Below, in pieces: positions 28,101 to 40,670 of a DNA stretch of 64,000 nucleotides. The translations under genes and the position numbers were made by a program. Position 1 is the stretch's first letter. The number at the start of each line of letters is the position of its first letter. The notes beneath the pieces are model-generated. The model made no database searches. It saw only the letters and a list, made by a program, of their open reading frames with translations, and had not been told where the DNA came from. The DNA comes from Bos javanicus (Eukaryota > Chordata > Mammalia > Artiodactyla > Bovidae): positions 186,001 through 250,000 of the forward strand of contig NW_026893836.1 in NCBI RefSeq assembly GCF_032452875.1, read 5' to 3'.

Positions 28101-28564
28101 CATGATCAGTGTGTGACACCAAACATGATCAGTGCATGATCAGTCACATGATCAGTGCATGATAAGCCACGTGATCAGTGCATGATCAGTTACGTGATCA
28201 GTGCATGATCAGTCATGTGACCAGTGCATGGTAGCTGCGTGATCAGTGCATGATCAGCCACGTGATCAGTGCATGATCAGCCACGTGATCAGTGCATGAT
28301 CAGTCACGTGATCAGTGCATGATAGCTACGTGATCAGTGCATGATCAGCCACGTGATCAGTGCATGATAGCCACGTGATCAGTGCATGATCAGCCACGTG
28401 ATCAGTGCATGATCAGTCACGTGATCAGTGCATGGTCAGACACGTGATCAGTGTATGATCAGCCACGTGATCAGTGCATGATATCCACGTGATCAGTGCA
28501 TGATCAGTCACGTGATCAGTGTATGATCAGCCACGTGAACAGTGCATGCTCAGTCACGTGATCA

Positions 28565-28807
28565 GGGCCTGCTGAGCTGCGTGATTACTGTCTGCTCATC
28601 TGCTTGACAATTGCCAGCTGAGCTGCACGATTCCTGCCTGTCATCTGCTTGACAATTGCCAGCTGTGCTGCATAATTCCTGCCTGCTCAGCTGCTTGATT
28701 ATTGCCAGCTGAGCAGCATGATTCCTCACACCTGAGTTCCATGATTATTGCCTGCTGACTGTTTGATTCGTGCCTACTCAGCTCTTTGTTTATTGCCTCC
28801 AGAGGCA
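28565..28807 (+). repeat. D-block, type A
   Basis: This is the partner of 15090. The first monomer has GATTACTGTC instead of GATTCCTGTC and it ends AGGCACATG, both of which are the window-wide majority states. Confidence 0.88.
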
Positions 28808-29336
28808 CATGATCAGTGTATGATAGCAAACATGATCAGCGCATGATCAGTCACATGATCAGTGCCATTAAGTCACGTGATCACTACATGATAGTCATGT
28901 GATCAGTCCATGATCAGTCACGGTATCAGTGCATGATCAGCCACGTGATCAGTGCATGATCAGCCACGTGATCAGTGCATGATAGCCACGTGATCAGTGC
29001 ATGATCAGTCACGTGATCAGTGCATGATCAGGCACGTGATCAGTGCATGATCAGCCACGTGATCAGTGCATGATCAGTCACCTGATGGGTGCATGATCAG
29101 TCACGTGACCAGTACATGGTAGCTACATGATCATTGCATGATCAGCCACGTGATAGTGCATGATAGCCACGTGATCAGTGCATGATCAGTCACGTGATCA
29201 GTGCATGGTCAGACACGTGAACAGTGTATGATCAGCCACGTGATCAGTGCATGATATCCAAGTGATCAGTGCATGATCAGCACGTGATCAGTGTATGATC
29301 AGCCACGTGAACAGTGCATGCTCAGTCACGTGATCA

Positions 29337-29579
29337 GGGCCTGCTGAGCTGCGTGATTACTGTCTGCTCATCTGCTTGACAATTGCCAGCTGAGCTGCAT
29401 GATTCCTGCCTGTCATCTGCTTGACAATTGCCAGCTGTGCTGTGTAATTCCTGCCTGCTCAGCTGCTTGATTATTGCCAGCTGAGCAGCATGATTCCTCA
29501 CAGCTGAGTTCCATGATTATTGCCTGCTGACTGTTTGATTCGTGCCTACTCAGCTCTTTGTTTATTGCCTCCAGAGGCA
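29337..29579 (+). repeat. D-block, type A (CACAGC subtype)
   Basis: This is the partner of 15863, 772 bp after the previous A block, and closes the nine-block series of copy 2. Confidence 0.88.
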
Positions 29580-29816
29580 CATGATCAGTGTATGATAGCA
29601 AACATGATCAGCGCATGATCAGTCACATGATCAGCACCATTAAGTCACGTGATCACTACATGATAGTCATGTGATCAGTCCATGCTCAGTCACGGTATCA
29701 GTGCATGATCAGCCACGTGATCAGTGCATGATCAGCCACGTGATCAGTGCATGATAGCCACGTGATCAGTGCATGATCAGTCACGTGATCAGTGCATGAT
29801 CAGCCACGTGATCAGT

Positions 29817-32800
29817 GCATGATGCCACGTGATCAGTGCATGATCAGTCACGTGACAGGTGTGATCAGCCACGTGATCAGTGCATGATCAGCCACGTGAT
29901 CAGTGCATGATAGCCACGTGATCAGTGCATGATCAGTCACGTGATCAGTGCATGATCAGCCACGTGATCAGTGCATGATCAGACACGTGATCAGTGCATG
30001 ATCAGCCACGTGATCAGTGCATGATAGCCACGTGATCAGTGCATGATCAGTCACGTGATCAGTGCATGATCAGTCACGTGATCAGTGCATGATCAGCCAC
30101 GTGATCAGTGCATGATAGCCACGTGATCAGTGCATGATCAGTCACGTGATCAGTGCATGATCAGTCACGTGATCAGTGCATGATCAGCCACGTGATCAGT
30201 GCATGATCAATTACGTGATCAGTGCATGATCAGTCACGTGACCAGTACATGGTAGCTACGTGATCATTGCATGATCAGCCACGTGATCAGTGCATGATAG
30301 CCACGTGATCAGTGCATGATCAGTCACGTGATCAGTGCATGATCAGTCACGTGATCAGTGCATGATCAATTACGTGATCAGTGCATGATCAGTCACGTGA
30401 CCAGTGCATGTAAGCTACGTGATCATTGCATGATCAGCCACGTGATCAGTGCATGATAGCCACGTGATCAGTGCATGATCAGCTACGTGATCAGTGCATG
30501 ATCAGCCACGTGATCAGTGCATGATCAGACACGTGATCAGTGCATGATCAGCCACGTGATCAGTGCATGATACCACGTGATCAGTGCATGATCAGTCACG
30601 TGATCAGTGCATGATCAGCCACGTGATCAGTGCATGATAGCCACGTGATCAGTGCATGATAGCCACGTGATCAGTGCATGATCAGTCACGTGATCAGTGC
30701 ATGATCAGCCACGTGATCAGTGCATGATCAGCCACGTGATCAGTGCATGATAGCCACGTGATCAGTGCATGATAGTCACGTGATCAGTGCATGATCAGCC
30801 ACGTGATCAGTGCATGATCAGCCACGTGATCAGTGCATGATAGTCACGTGATCAGTGCATGATCAGTCACGTGATCAGTGCATGATCAGTCACGTGATCA
30901 GTGCATGATGAGCCACGTGATCAGTGCATGATCAATTACGTGATCAGTGCATGATCAGTCACGTGACCAGTACATGGTTGCTACGTGATCATTGCATGAT
31001 CAGCCACGTGATCAGTGCATGATAGCCACGTGATCAGTGCATGATCAGTCACGTGATCAGTGCATGATCAGTCACGTGATCAGTGCATGATCAGTTACGT
31101 GATCAGTGCATGATCAGTCACGTGACAGTATATGGTAGCTACGTGATCAGTGCATGATCAGCCACGTGATCAGTGCATGATCAGCCACGTGATCAGTGCA
31201 TGATAGCCACGTGATCAGTGCATGATCAGTCACGTGATCAGTGCATGATCAGTCACGTGATCAGTGCATGATCATGCACGTGATCAGTGCATGTCAGTCA
31301 TGTAGTCAGTGCATGATAGCACGTGATCAGTGCATGATCAGTCCCGTGATCAGTGCATGATCAGCCACGTGATCAGTGCATGATAGCCACGTGATCAGTG
31401 CATGATCAGTCACGTGATCAGTGCATGATCAGCCACGTGATCAGTGCATGATAGCCACGTGATCAGTGCATGACAATTACGTGATCAGTGCATGATCAAT
31501 CACGTGATCAGTGCATGATAGCCACGTGATCAGTGCATGATCAGTCACGTGATCAGTGTGTGATCAGCCACGTGAACAGTGCATGCTCAGTCACGTGATC
31601 AGGGCCTGCTGAGCTGCGTGATTACTGTCTGCTCATCTGCTTGACAATTGCCAGCTGAGCTGCACGATTCCTGCCTGTCATCTGCTTGACAATTGCCACC
31701 TGTGCTGCATAATTCCTGCCTGCTCATCTACTTGATTATTGCCAGCTGAGCAGCATGATTTCTCAGAGCTGAGTTCCATGATTATTGCCTGACTGATTCC
31801 TGCCTACTCAGCTCTTTGTTCATTGCCTCCAGAGGCACATGATCAGTGTATGACACCAAACATGATCAGCACATGATCAGTCACATGATCAGTGCATGAT
31901 AAGCCACGTGATCAGTGCATGATCAGTCACGTGATCAGTGCATGATCAGCCACGTGATCAGTGCATGATCAGTCACGTGATCAGTGCATGATAGCCACGT
32001 GATCAGTGCATGATCAGCCACGTGATCAGTGCATGATCAGTCACGTGATCAGTGCATGATCAGCCACGTGATCAGTGCATGATCAGTCACGTGACCAGTG
32101 CATGATAGCTACGTGATCAGTGCATGATCAGCCACGTGATCAGTGCATGATAGCCACGTGATCAGTGCATGATCAGTCACGTGATCGTGTGTGATCAGCC
32201 ACGTGATCAGTGCATGATATCCACGTGATCAGTGCATGATAGCCACGTGATCAGTGCATGATCAGTCACGTGATCAGTGCATGATCAGTCACGTGATCGT
32301 GTGTGATCAGCCACGTGATCAGTGCATGATGAGCCACGTGATCAGTGCATGATCAATTACGTGATCAGTGCATGATCAGTCACGTGACCAGTACATGGTA
32401 GCTACGTGATCGTTGCATGATCAGCCACGTGATCAGTGCATGATAGCCACGTGATCAGTGCATGATCAGTCACGTGATCAGTGCATGATCAGTCACGTGA
32501 TCAGTGCATGATCAGTACGTGATCAGTGCATGATCAGTCACGTGATCAGTATCTGGTAGCTGTGATCAGTGCATGACAGCCACGTGATGTGCATGATAGC
32601 CACGTGATCAGTGCATGATCAGTCACGTGATCAGTGCATGATCAGTCACGTGATCAGTGCATGATCAGCCACGTGATCAGTGCATGATCAGCCACGTGAT
32701 CAGTGCATGATCAATTACGTGATCAGTGCATGATCAGTCACGTGATCAGTACATGATAGCTACGTGATCAGCATGATCAGCCACGTGATCAGTGCATGAT

Positions 32801-33626
32801 AGCCACGTGATCAGTGCATGATAGCCACGTGATCAGTGCATGATCAGTCATGTGATACGTGTGTGATCAGCCACGTGATCAGTGCATGATATCCACGTGA
32901 TCAGTGCATGACAGCCACGTGATCAGTGCATGAGAGCCACGTGATCAGTGCATGATCAGTCACGTGATACATGTGTGATCAGCCACGTGATCAGTGCATG
33001 ATGAGCCACGTGATCAGTGCATGATCAATTACGTGATCAGTGCATGATCAGTCACGTGACCAGTACATGGTTGCTACGTGATCGTTGCATGATCAGCCAC
33101 GTGAGCAGAGCATGATAGCCACGTGATCAGTGCATGATCAGTCACGTGATCAGTACATGATCAGTCACGTGAACAGTGCATGATCATTTACGTGATCTTT
33201 GCATGATCAGTCACGTGACCAGTATATGGTTGCTACGTGATCATTCCATGACGAGCCACGTGAGCAGTGCATGATAGCCACGTGATGTGTGCATGAGTTA
33301 CGTGAGCAGAGTATGATCAGCCACGTGATCAGTGCATGAGTGCCACGTGATCAGTGCATGATATGTCACGTGACAGGTGTGTGATCAGCCACGTGAACAG
33401 TGCATGTTCAGCCACGTGATCAGTGCATGATAGCCACGTGATCAGTGCATGATCAGTTACGTGAGCAGTGTATGATCAGCCACGTGATCAGTGCATGGTC
33501 AGACACGTGAACAGTGTATGATCAGCCACGTGATCAGTGCATGATATCCAAGTGATCAGTGCATGATCATCACGTGATCAGTGTATGATCAGCCACGTGA
33601 ACAGTGCATGCTCAGTCACGTGATCT
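29817..33626 (+). repeat. 13.48-kb higher-order repeat, copy 3, partial and rearranged
   Basis: The stretch begins at the same landmark as the other copies (TGCCACGTGATCAG followed by a GTGACAGGTGTG motif near 29860) and carries one B-type D-block at 31602-31837. The offset from copy 2 changes to 13,696 at that D-block and 13,283 at the next A-type block (33627). Monomers have therefore been gained and lost on either side of it. After 33.6 kb the nine-block order is not resumed and the shorter three-part pattern takes over. Confidence 0.75.
31602..31837 (+). repeat. D-block, type B, last B copy
   Basis: This 236-bp B-type block lacks 3 bp in the GCCTGCTGACTG segment (it reads GATTATTGCCTGACTG) and is followed by GTGTATGACACC. 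It is the last B-type block in the window; every block after it is type A. Confidence 0.88.
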
Positions 33627-35484
33627 GGGCCTGCTGAGCTGCGTGATTACTGTCTGCTCATCTGCTTGACAATTGCCAGCTGAGCTGCACGATTCCTGCC
33701 TGTCATCTGCTTGACAATTGCCAGCTGTGCTGCGTAATTCCTGCCTGCTCAGCTGCTTGATTATTGCCAGCTGAGCAGCATGATTCCTCACACCTGAGTT
33801 CCATGATTATTGCCTGCTGACTGTTTGATTCGTGCCTACTCAGCTCTTTGTTTATTGCCTCCAGAGGCACATGATCAGTGTATGATAGCAAACATGATCA
33901 GCGCATGATCAGTCACATGATCAGCGCCATTAAGTCACGTGATCACTACATGATAGTCATGTGATCAGTCCATGCTCAGTCACGGTATCAGTGCATGATC
34001 AGCCACGTGATCAGTGCATGATCTGTCACAAGATTAGTGTATGATCATCCACGTGATCAGTGCATGGCAGTCATGTGATCAGTGCATGATATAGACGTGA
34101 TCAGTGCATGATCAGTCTCGTGATCAGTGCATGATAGCCACGTGATCAGTGCATGATCAGTCACCTGATGGGTGTATGATCATTCACGTGACCTGTACAT
34201 GGTAGCTACATGATCATTGCATGATCAGCCACGTGAGTAGTGCATGATAGCCACGTGATCACTGCATGATCAGTCACGTGATCAGTGCATGATCAGTCAT
34301 GTGACCAGTACATGGTAGCTGCGTGATCATGGCATGATCAGCCACGTGAGCAGTGCATGATAGCCACGTGATCAGTGCATGATCAGACACGTGATCAGTG
34401 CATGATCAGTCACGTGATCAGTGCATGATCAGGCACGTGATCAGTGCATGATCAGCCAAGTGATCAGTGCATGATAGCCACGTGATCAGTGCATGATCAG
34501 TCACGTGATCAGTGCATGATCAGTTATGTGATCAGTGTATGATCAGCCACGTGATCAGTGCATGATCAGCCACATGATCAGTGCATGATCAATTACGTGA
34601 TCAGTGCATGATCAGTCACGTGACCAGTACATGGTAGCTACGTGATCATTGCATGATCAGCCACGTGATCAGTGCATGATAGCCACGTGATCAGTGCATG
34701 ATCAGTCATGTGATACGTGTGTGATCAGCCACGTGATCAGTGCATGATATCCACGTGATCAGTGCATGACAGCCACGTGATCAGTGCATGAGAGCCACGT
34801 GATCAGTGCATGATCAGTCACGTGATACATGTGTGATCAGCCACGTGATCAGTGCATGATGAGCCACGTGATCAGTGCAGGATCAATTACGTGATCAGTG
34901 CATGATCAGTCACGTGACCAGTACATGGTTGCTACGTGATCGTTGCATGATCAGCCACGTGAGCAGAGCATGATAGCCACGTGATCAGTGCATGATCAGT
35001 CACGTGATCAGTACATGATCAGTCACGTGAACAGTGCATGATCATTTACGTGATCTTTGCATGATCAGTCACGTGACCAGTATATGGTTGCTACGTGATC
35101 ATTCCATGACGAGCCACGTGAGCAGTGCATGATAGCCACGTGATGTGTGCATGAGTTACGTGAGCAGAGTATGATCAGCCACGTGATCAGTGCATGAGTG
35201 CCACGTGATCAGTGCATGATATGTCACGTGACAGGTGTGTGATCAGCCACGTGAACAGTGCATGTTCAGCCACGTGATCAGTGCATGATAGCCACGTGAT
35301 CAGTGCATGATCAGTTACGTGAGCAGTGTATGATCAGCCACGTGATCAGTGCATGGTCAGACACGTGAACAGTGTATGATCAGCCACGTGATCAGTGCAT
35401 GATATCCAAGTGATCAGTGCATGATCATCACGTGATCAGTGTATGATCAGCCACGTGAACAGTGCATGCTCAGTCACGTGATCT
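33627..35484 (+). repeat. HOR unit alpha-1 (1858 bp)
   Basis: This unit begins with an A-type D-block (33627-33869), then about 70 monomers. Landmarks in order are GCGCCATTAAGTCACG, CTGTCACAAGATTAG, GATATAGACG, CACCTGATGGGTG, TGGTAGCTGCG, CAGTATATGGTTGC, and TGTGCATGAGTTACG before the next D-block. Compared with the 1904-bp form it lacks one 23-mer and one 22-mer. Confidence 0.9.
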
Positions 35485-37270
35485 GGGCCTGCTGAGCTGC
35501 GTGATTACTGTCTGCTCATCTGCTTGACAATTGCCAGCTGAGCTGCACGATTCCTGCCTGTCATCTGCTTGACAATTGCCAGCTGTGCTGCGTAATTCCT
35601 GCCTGCTCAGCTGCTTGATTATTGCCAGCTGAGCAGCATGATTCCTCACACCTGAGTTCCATGATTATTGCCTGCTGACTGTTTGATTCGTGCCTACTCA
35701 GCTCTTTGTTTATTGCCTCCAGAGGCACATGATCAGTGTATGATAGCAAACATGATCAGCGCATGATCAGTCACATGATCAGCGCCATTAAGTCACGTGA
35801 TCACTACATGATAGTCATGTGATCAGTCCATGCTCAGTCACGGTATCAGTGCATGATCAGCCACGTGATCAGTGCATGATCTGTCACAAGATTAGTGTAT
35901 GATCATCCACGTGATCAGTGCATGGGCAGTCATGTGATCAGTGCATGATATAGACGTGATCAGTGCATGATCAGTCTCGTGATCAGTGCATGATAGCCAC
36001 GTGATCAGTGCATGATCAGTCACCTGATGGGTGTATGATCATTCACGTGACCTGTACATGGTAGCTACATGATCATTGCATGATCAGCCACGTGAGTAGT
36101 GCACGATAGCCACGTGATCACTGCATGATCAGTCACGTGATCAGTGCATGATCAGTCATGTGACCAGTACATGGTAGCTGCGTGATCATGGCATGATCAG
36201 CCACGTGAGCAGTGCATGATAGCCACGTGATCAGTGCATGATCAGACACGTGATCAGTGCATGATCAGTCACGTGATCAGTGCATGATCAGCCACGTGAT
36301 CAGTGCATGACCAGGCACGTGATCAGTGTATGTCCAGCCAAGTGATCAGTGCATGATAGCCACGTGATCAGTGCATGATCAGTCACGTGATCAGTGCATG
36401 ATCAGTCATGTGATCAGGGTATGATCAGCCACGTGATCAGTGCATGATCAGCCACGTGATCAGTGCATGATCAGTTACGTGATCAGTGCATGATCAGTCA
36501 CGTGACCAGTACATGGTAGCTACGTGATCATGCATGATCAGCCACGTGATCAGTGCATGATAGCCACGTGATCAGTGCATGATAGCCACGTGATCAGTGC
36601 ATGATCAGTCATGGGATACGTGTGTGATCAGCCACGTGATCAGTGCATGATATCCACGTGATGAGTGCATGACAGCCACGTGATCAGTGCATGAGAGCCA
36701 CGTGATCAGTGCATGATCAGTCACGTGATACATGTGTGATCAGCCACGTGATCAGTGCATGATGAGCCACGTGATCAGTGCATGATCAATTACGTGATCA
36801 GTGCATGATCAGTCACGTGACCAGTACATGGTTGCTACGTGATCGTTGCATGATCAGCCACGTGAGCAGTGCATGATAGCCACGTGATCAGTGCATGATC
36901 AGTCACGTGATCAGTGCATGATCAGTCACGTGATCAGTGCATGATCATTTACGTGATCAGTGCATGATCAGTCACGTGACCAGTATATGGTTGCTACGTG
37001 ATCATTCCATGACAGCCACGTGAGCAGTGCATGATAGCCACGTGATGTGTGCATGAGTTACGTGAGCAGTGTATGATCAGCCACGTGATCAGTGCATGAG
37101 TGCCACGTGATCAGTGCATGATAGTCACGTGACAGTGTGTGATCAGCCACGTGAACAGTGCATGATCAGCCACGTGATCAGTGCATGATAGCCACGTGAT
37201 CAGTGCATGATCATCACGTGATCAGTGTATGATCAGCCACGTGAACAGTGCATGCTCAGTCACGTGATCA
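35485..37270 (+). repeat. HOR unit beta-1 (1786 bp)
   Basis: The D-block is at 35485-35727. This unit keeps the CACCTGATGGGTG segment and the doubled ATAGCC monomers, but lacks about five monomers (the GGTCAGACACG and ATATCCAAG group) just before the next D-block. That accounts for its shorter length. Confidence 0.9.
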
Positions 37271-38811
37271 GGGCCTGCTGAGCTGCGTGATTACTGTCTG
37301 CTCATCTGCTTGACAATTGCCAGCTGAGCTGCACGATTCCTGCCTGTCATCTGCTTGACAATTGCCAGCTGTGCTGCGTAATTCCTGCCTGCTCAGCTGC
37401 TTGATTATTGCCAGCTGAGCAGCATGATTCCTCACACCTGAGTTCCATGATTATTGCCTGCTGACTGTTTGATTCGTGCCTACTCAGCTCTTTGTTTATT
37501 GCCTCCAGAGGCACATGATCAGTGTATGATAGCAAACATGATCAGCGCATGATCAGTCACATGATCAGCGCCATTAAGTCACGTGATCACTACATGATAG
37601 TCATGTGATCAGTCCATGCTCAGTCACGGTATCAGTGCATGATCAGCCACGTGATCAGTGCATGATCTGTCACATGATTAGTGTATGATCATCCACGTGA
37701 TCAGTGCATGGGCAGTCATGTGATCAGTGCATGATATAGACGTGATCAGTGCATGATCAGTCTCGTGATCAGTGCATGATAGCCACGTGATCAGTGCATG
37801 ATCAGTCACGTGATCAGTGCATGATCAGTTACGTGATCAGTGCATGATCAGCCACGTGATCAGTGCATGATCAGCCACGTGATCAGTGCATGATCAGCCA
37901 CGTGATCAGTGCATGATCAGTCACGTGACCAGTGCATGATAGCTACGTGATCAGTGCATGATCAGCCACGTGATCAGTGCATGATAGCCACGTGATCAGT
38001 GCATGATAGCCACGTGATCAGTGCATGATCAGTCATGTGATACGTGTGTGATCAGCCACGTGATCAGTGCATGATATCCACGTGATCAGTGCATGACAGC
38101 CACGTGATCAGTGCATGAGAGCCACGTGATCAGTGCATGATCAGTCACGTGATACATGTGTGATCAGCCACGTGATCAGTGCATGATGAGCCACGTGATC
38201 AGTGCATGATCAATTACGTGATCAGTGCATGATCAGTCACGTGACCAGTACATGGTTGCTACGTGATCGTTGCATGATCAGCCACGTGAGCAGAGCATGA
38301 TAGCCACGTGATCAGTGCATGATCAGTCACGTGATCAGTACATGATCAGTCACGTGAACAGTGCATGATCATTTACGTGATCTGTGCATGATCAGTCACG
38401 TGACCAGTATATGGTTGCTACGTGATCATTCCATGACGAGCCACGTGAGCAGTGCATGATAGCCACGTGATGTGTGCATGAGTTACGTGAGCAGAGTATG
38501 ATCAGCCACGTGATCAGTGCATGAGTGCCACGTGATCAGTGCATGATATGTCACGTGACAGGTGTGTGATCAGCCACGTGAACAGTGCATGTTCAGCCAC
38601 GTGATCAGTGCATGATAGCCACGTGATCAGTGCATGATCAGTTACGTGAGCAGTGTATGATCAGCCACGTGATCAGTGCATGGTCAGACACGTGAACAGT
38701 GTATGATCAGCCACGTGATCAGTGCATGATATCCAAGTGATCAGTGCATGATCATCACGTGATCAGTGTATGATCAGCCACGTGAACAGTGCATGCTCAG
38801 TCACGTGATCT
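37271..38811 (+). repeat. HOR unit gamma-1 (1541 bp)
   Basis: The D-block is at 37271-37513. About 14 monomers containing CACCTGATGGGTG and TGGTAGCTGCG are missing near 37800, and consensus-like monomers stand at that point. The 3' half keeps the GGTCAGACACG and ATATCCAAG group lost from beta. Confidence 0.9.
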
Positions 38812-40670
38812 GGGCCTGCTGAGCTGCGTGATTACTGTCTGCTCATCTGCTTGACAATTGCCAGCTGAGCTGCACGATTCCTGCCTGTCATCTGCTTGAC
38901 AATTGCCAGCTGTGCTGCGTAATTCCTGCCTGCTCAGCTGCTTGATTATTGCCAGCTGAGCAGCATGATTCCTCACACCTGAGTTCCATGATTATTGCCT
39001 GCTGACTGTTTGATTCGTGCCTACTCAGCTCTTTGTTTATTGCCTCCAGAGGCACATGATCAGTGTATGATAGCAAACATGATCAGCGCATGATCAGTCA
39101 CATGATCAGCGCCATTAAGTCACGTGATCACTACATGATAGTCATGTGATCAGTCCATGCTCAGTCACGGTATCAGTGCATGATCAGCCACGTGATCAGT
39201 GCATGATCTGTCACAAGATTAGTGTATGATCATCCACGTGATCAGTGCATGGCAGTCATGTGATCAGTGCATGATATAGACGTGATCAGTGCATGATCAG
39301 TCTCGTGATCAGTGCATGATAGCCACGTGATCAGTGCATGATCAGTCACCTGATGGGTGTATGATCATTCACGTGACCTGTACATGGTAGCTACATGATC
39401 ATTGCATGATCAGCCACGTGAGTAGTGCATGATAGCCACGTGATCACTGCATGATCAGTCACGTGATCAGTGCATGATCAGTCATGTGACCAGTACATGG
39501 TAGCTGCGTGATCATGGCATGATCAGCCACGTGAGCAGTGCATGATAGCCACGTGATCAGTGCATGATCAGACACGTGATCAGTGCATGATCAGTCACGT
39601 GATCAGTGCATGATCAGGCACGTGATCAGTGTATGATCCAGCCAAGTGATCAGTGCATGATAGCCACGTGATCAGTGCATGATCAGTCACGTGATCAGTG
39701 CATGATCAGTTATGTGATCAGTGTATGATCAGCCACGTGATCAGTGCATGATCAGCCACATGATCAGTGCATGATCAATTACGTGATCAGTGCATGATCA
39801 GTCACGTGACCAGTACATGGTAGCTACGTGATCATTGCATGATCAGCCACGTGATCAGTGCATGATAGCCACGTGATCAGTGCATGATCAGTCATGTGAT
39901 ACGTGTGTGATCAGCCACGTGATCAGTGCATGATATCCACGTGATCAGTGCATGACAGCCACGTGATCAGTGCATGAGAGCCACGTGATCAGTGCATGAT
40001 CAGTCACGTGATACATGTGTGATCAGCCACGTGATCAGTGCATGATGAGCCACGTGATCAGTGCAGGATCAATTACGTGATCAGTGCATGATCAGTCACG
40101 TGACCAGTACATGGTTGCTACGTGATCGTTGCATGATCAGCCACGTGAGCATAGCATGATAGCCACGTGATCAGTGCATGATCAGTCACGTGATCAGTAC
40201 ATGATCAGTCACGTGAACAGTGCATGATCATTTACGTGATCTTTGCATGATCAGTCACGTGACCAGTATATGGTTGCTACGTGATCATTCCATGACGAGC
40301 CACGTGAGCAGTGCATGATAGCCACGTGATGTGTGCATGAGTTACGTGAGCAGAGTATGATCAGCCACGTGATCAGTGCATGAGTGCCACGTGATCAGTG
40401 CATGATATGTCACGTGACAGGTGTGTGATCAGCCACGTGAACAGTGCATGTTCAGCCACGTGATCAGTGCATGATAGCCACGTGATCAGTGCATGATCAG
40501 TTACGTGAGCAGTGTATGATCAGCCACGTGATCAGTGCATGGTCAGACACGTGAACAGTGTATGATCAGCCACGTGATCAGTGCATGATATCCAAGTGAT
40601 CAGTGCATGATCATCACGTGATCAGTGTATGATCAGCCACGTGAACAGTGCATGCTCAGTCACGTGATCT
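38812..40670 (+). repeat. HOR unit alpha-2 (1859 bp)
   Basis: The D-block is at 38812-39054. It is a near copy of alpha-1, 5185 bp downstream. A local change is GTGTATGATCCAGCC near 39628, shared with alpha-3. Confidence 0.9.

Larger units (their letters stand above)
16343..29816 (+). repeat. 13.48-kb higher-order repeat, copy 2
   Basis: This second complete unit has all nine D-blocks in the same order and nearly the same spacing as copy 1. Its first ~4.8 kb matches copy 1 closely, including idiosyncratic monomers. From about 21.1 kb onward many variant monomers found in copy 1 are replaced by consensus monomers, while the D-blocks stay in register. The small drift in offset (13,484 falling to 13,471) shows a net loss of ~13 bp between 20344 and 24355. 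Confidence 0.9.
21140..33000 (+). repeat. Consensus-rich (homogenised) zone of the array
   Basis: Over about 12 kb the monomers between D-blocks are far closer to the consensus than in the aligned partner 13.48 kb upstream. For example 22861-22960 reads mostly as CACGTGATCAG and TGCATGATCAG, whereas the partner near 9378-9480 holds CAATTACGAG, CACCTGATGGGTG and CACGTGAACTG. The lost variants (such as CACCTGATGGGTG) occur again beyond 34 kb, so they are old shared markers that this zone lacks. D-blocks inside the zone also look smoothed: 26556 has GAGCTGCACG where 13084 has GAGATGTACG. The edges are gradual and approximate. Gene conversion, unequal exchange or an assembly consensus effect could each explain it. 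Confidence 0.7.
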
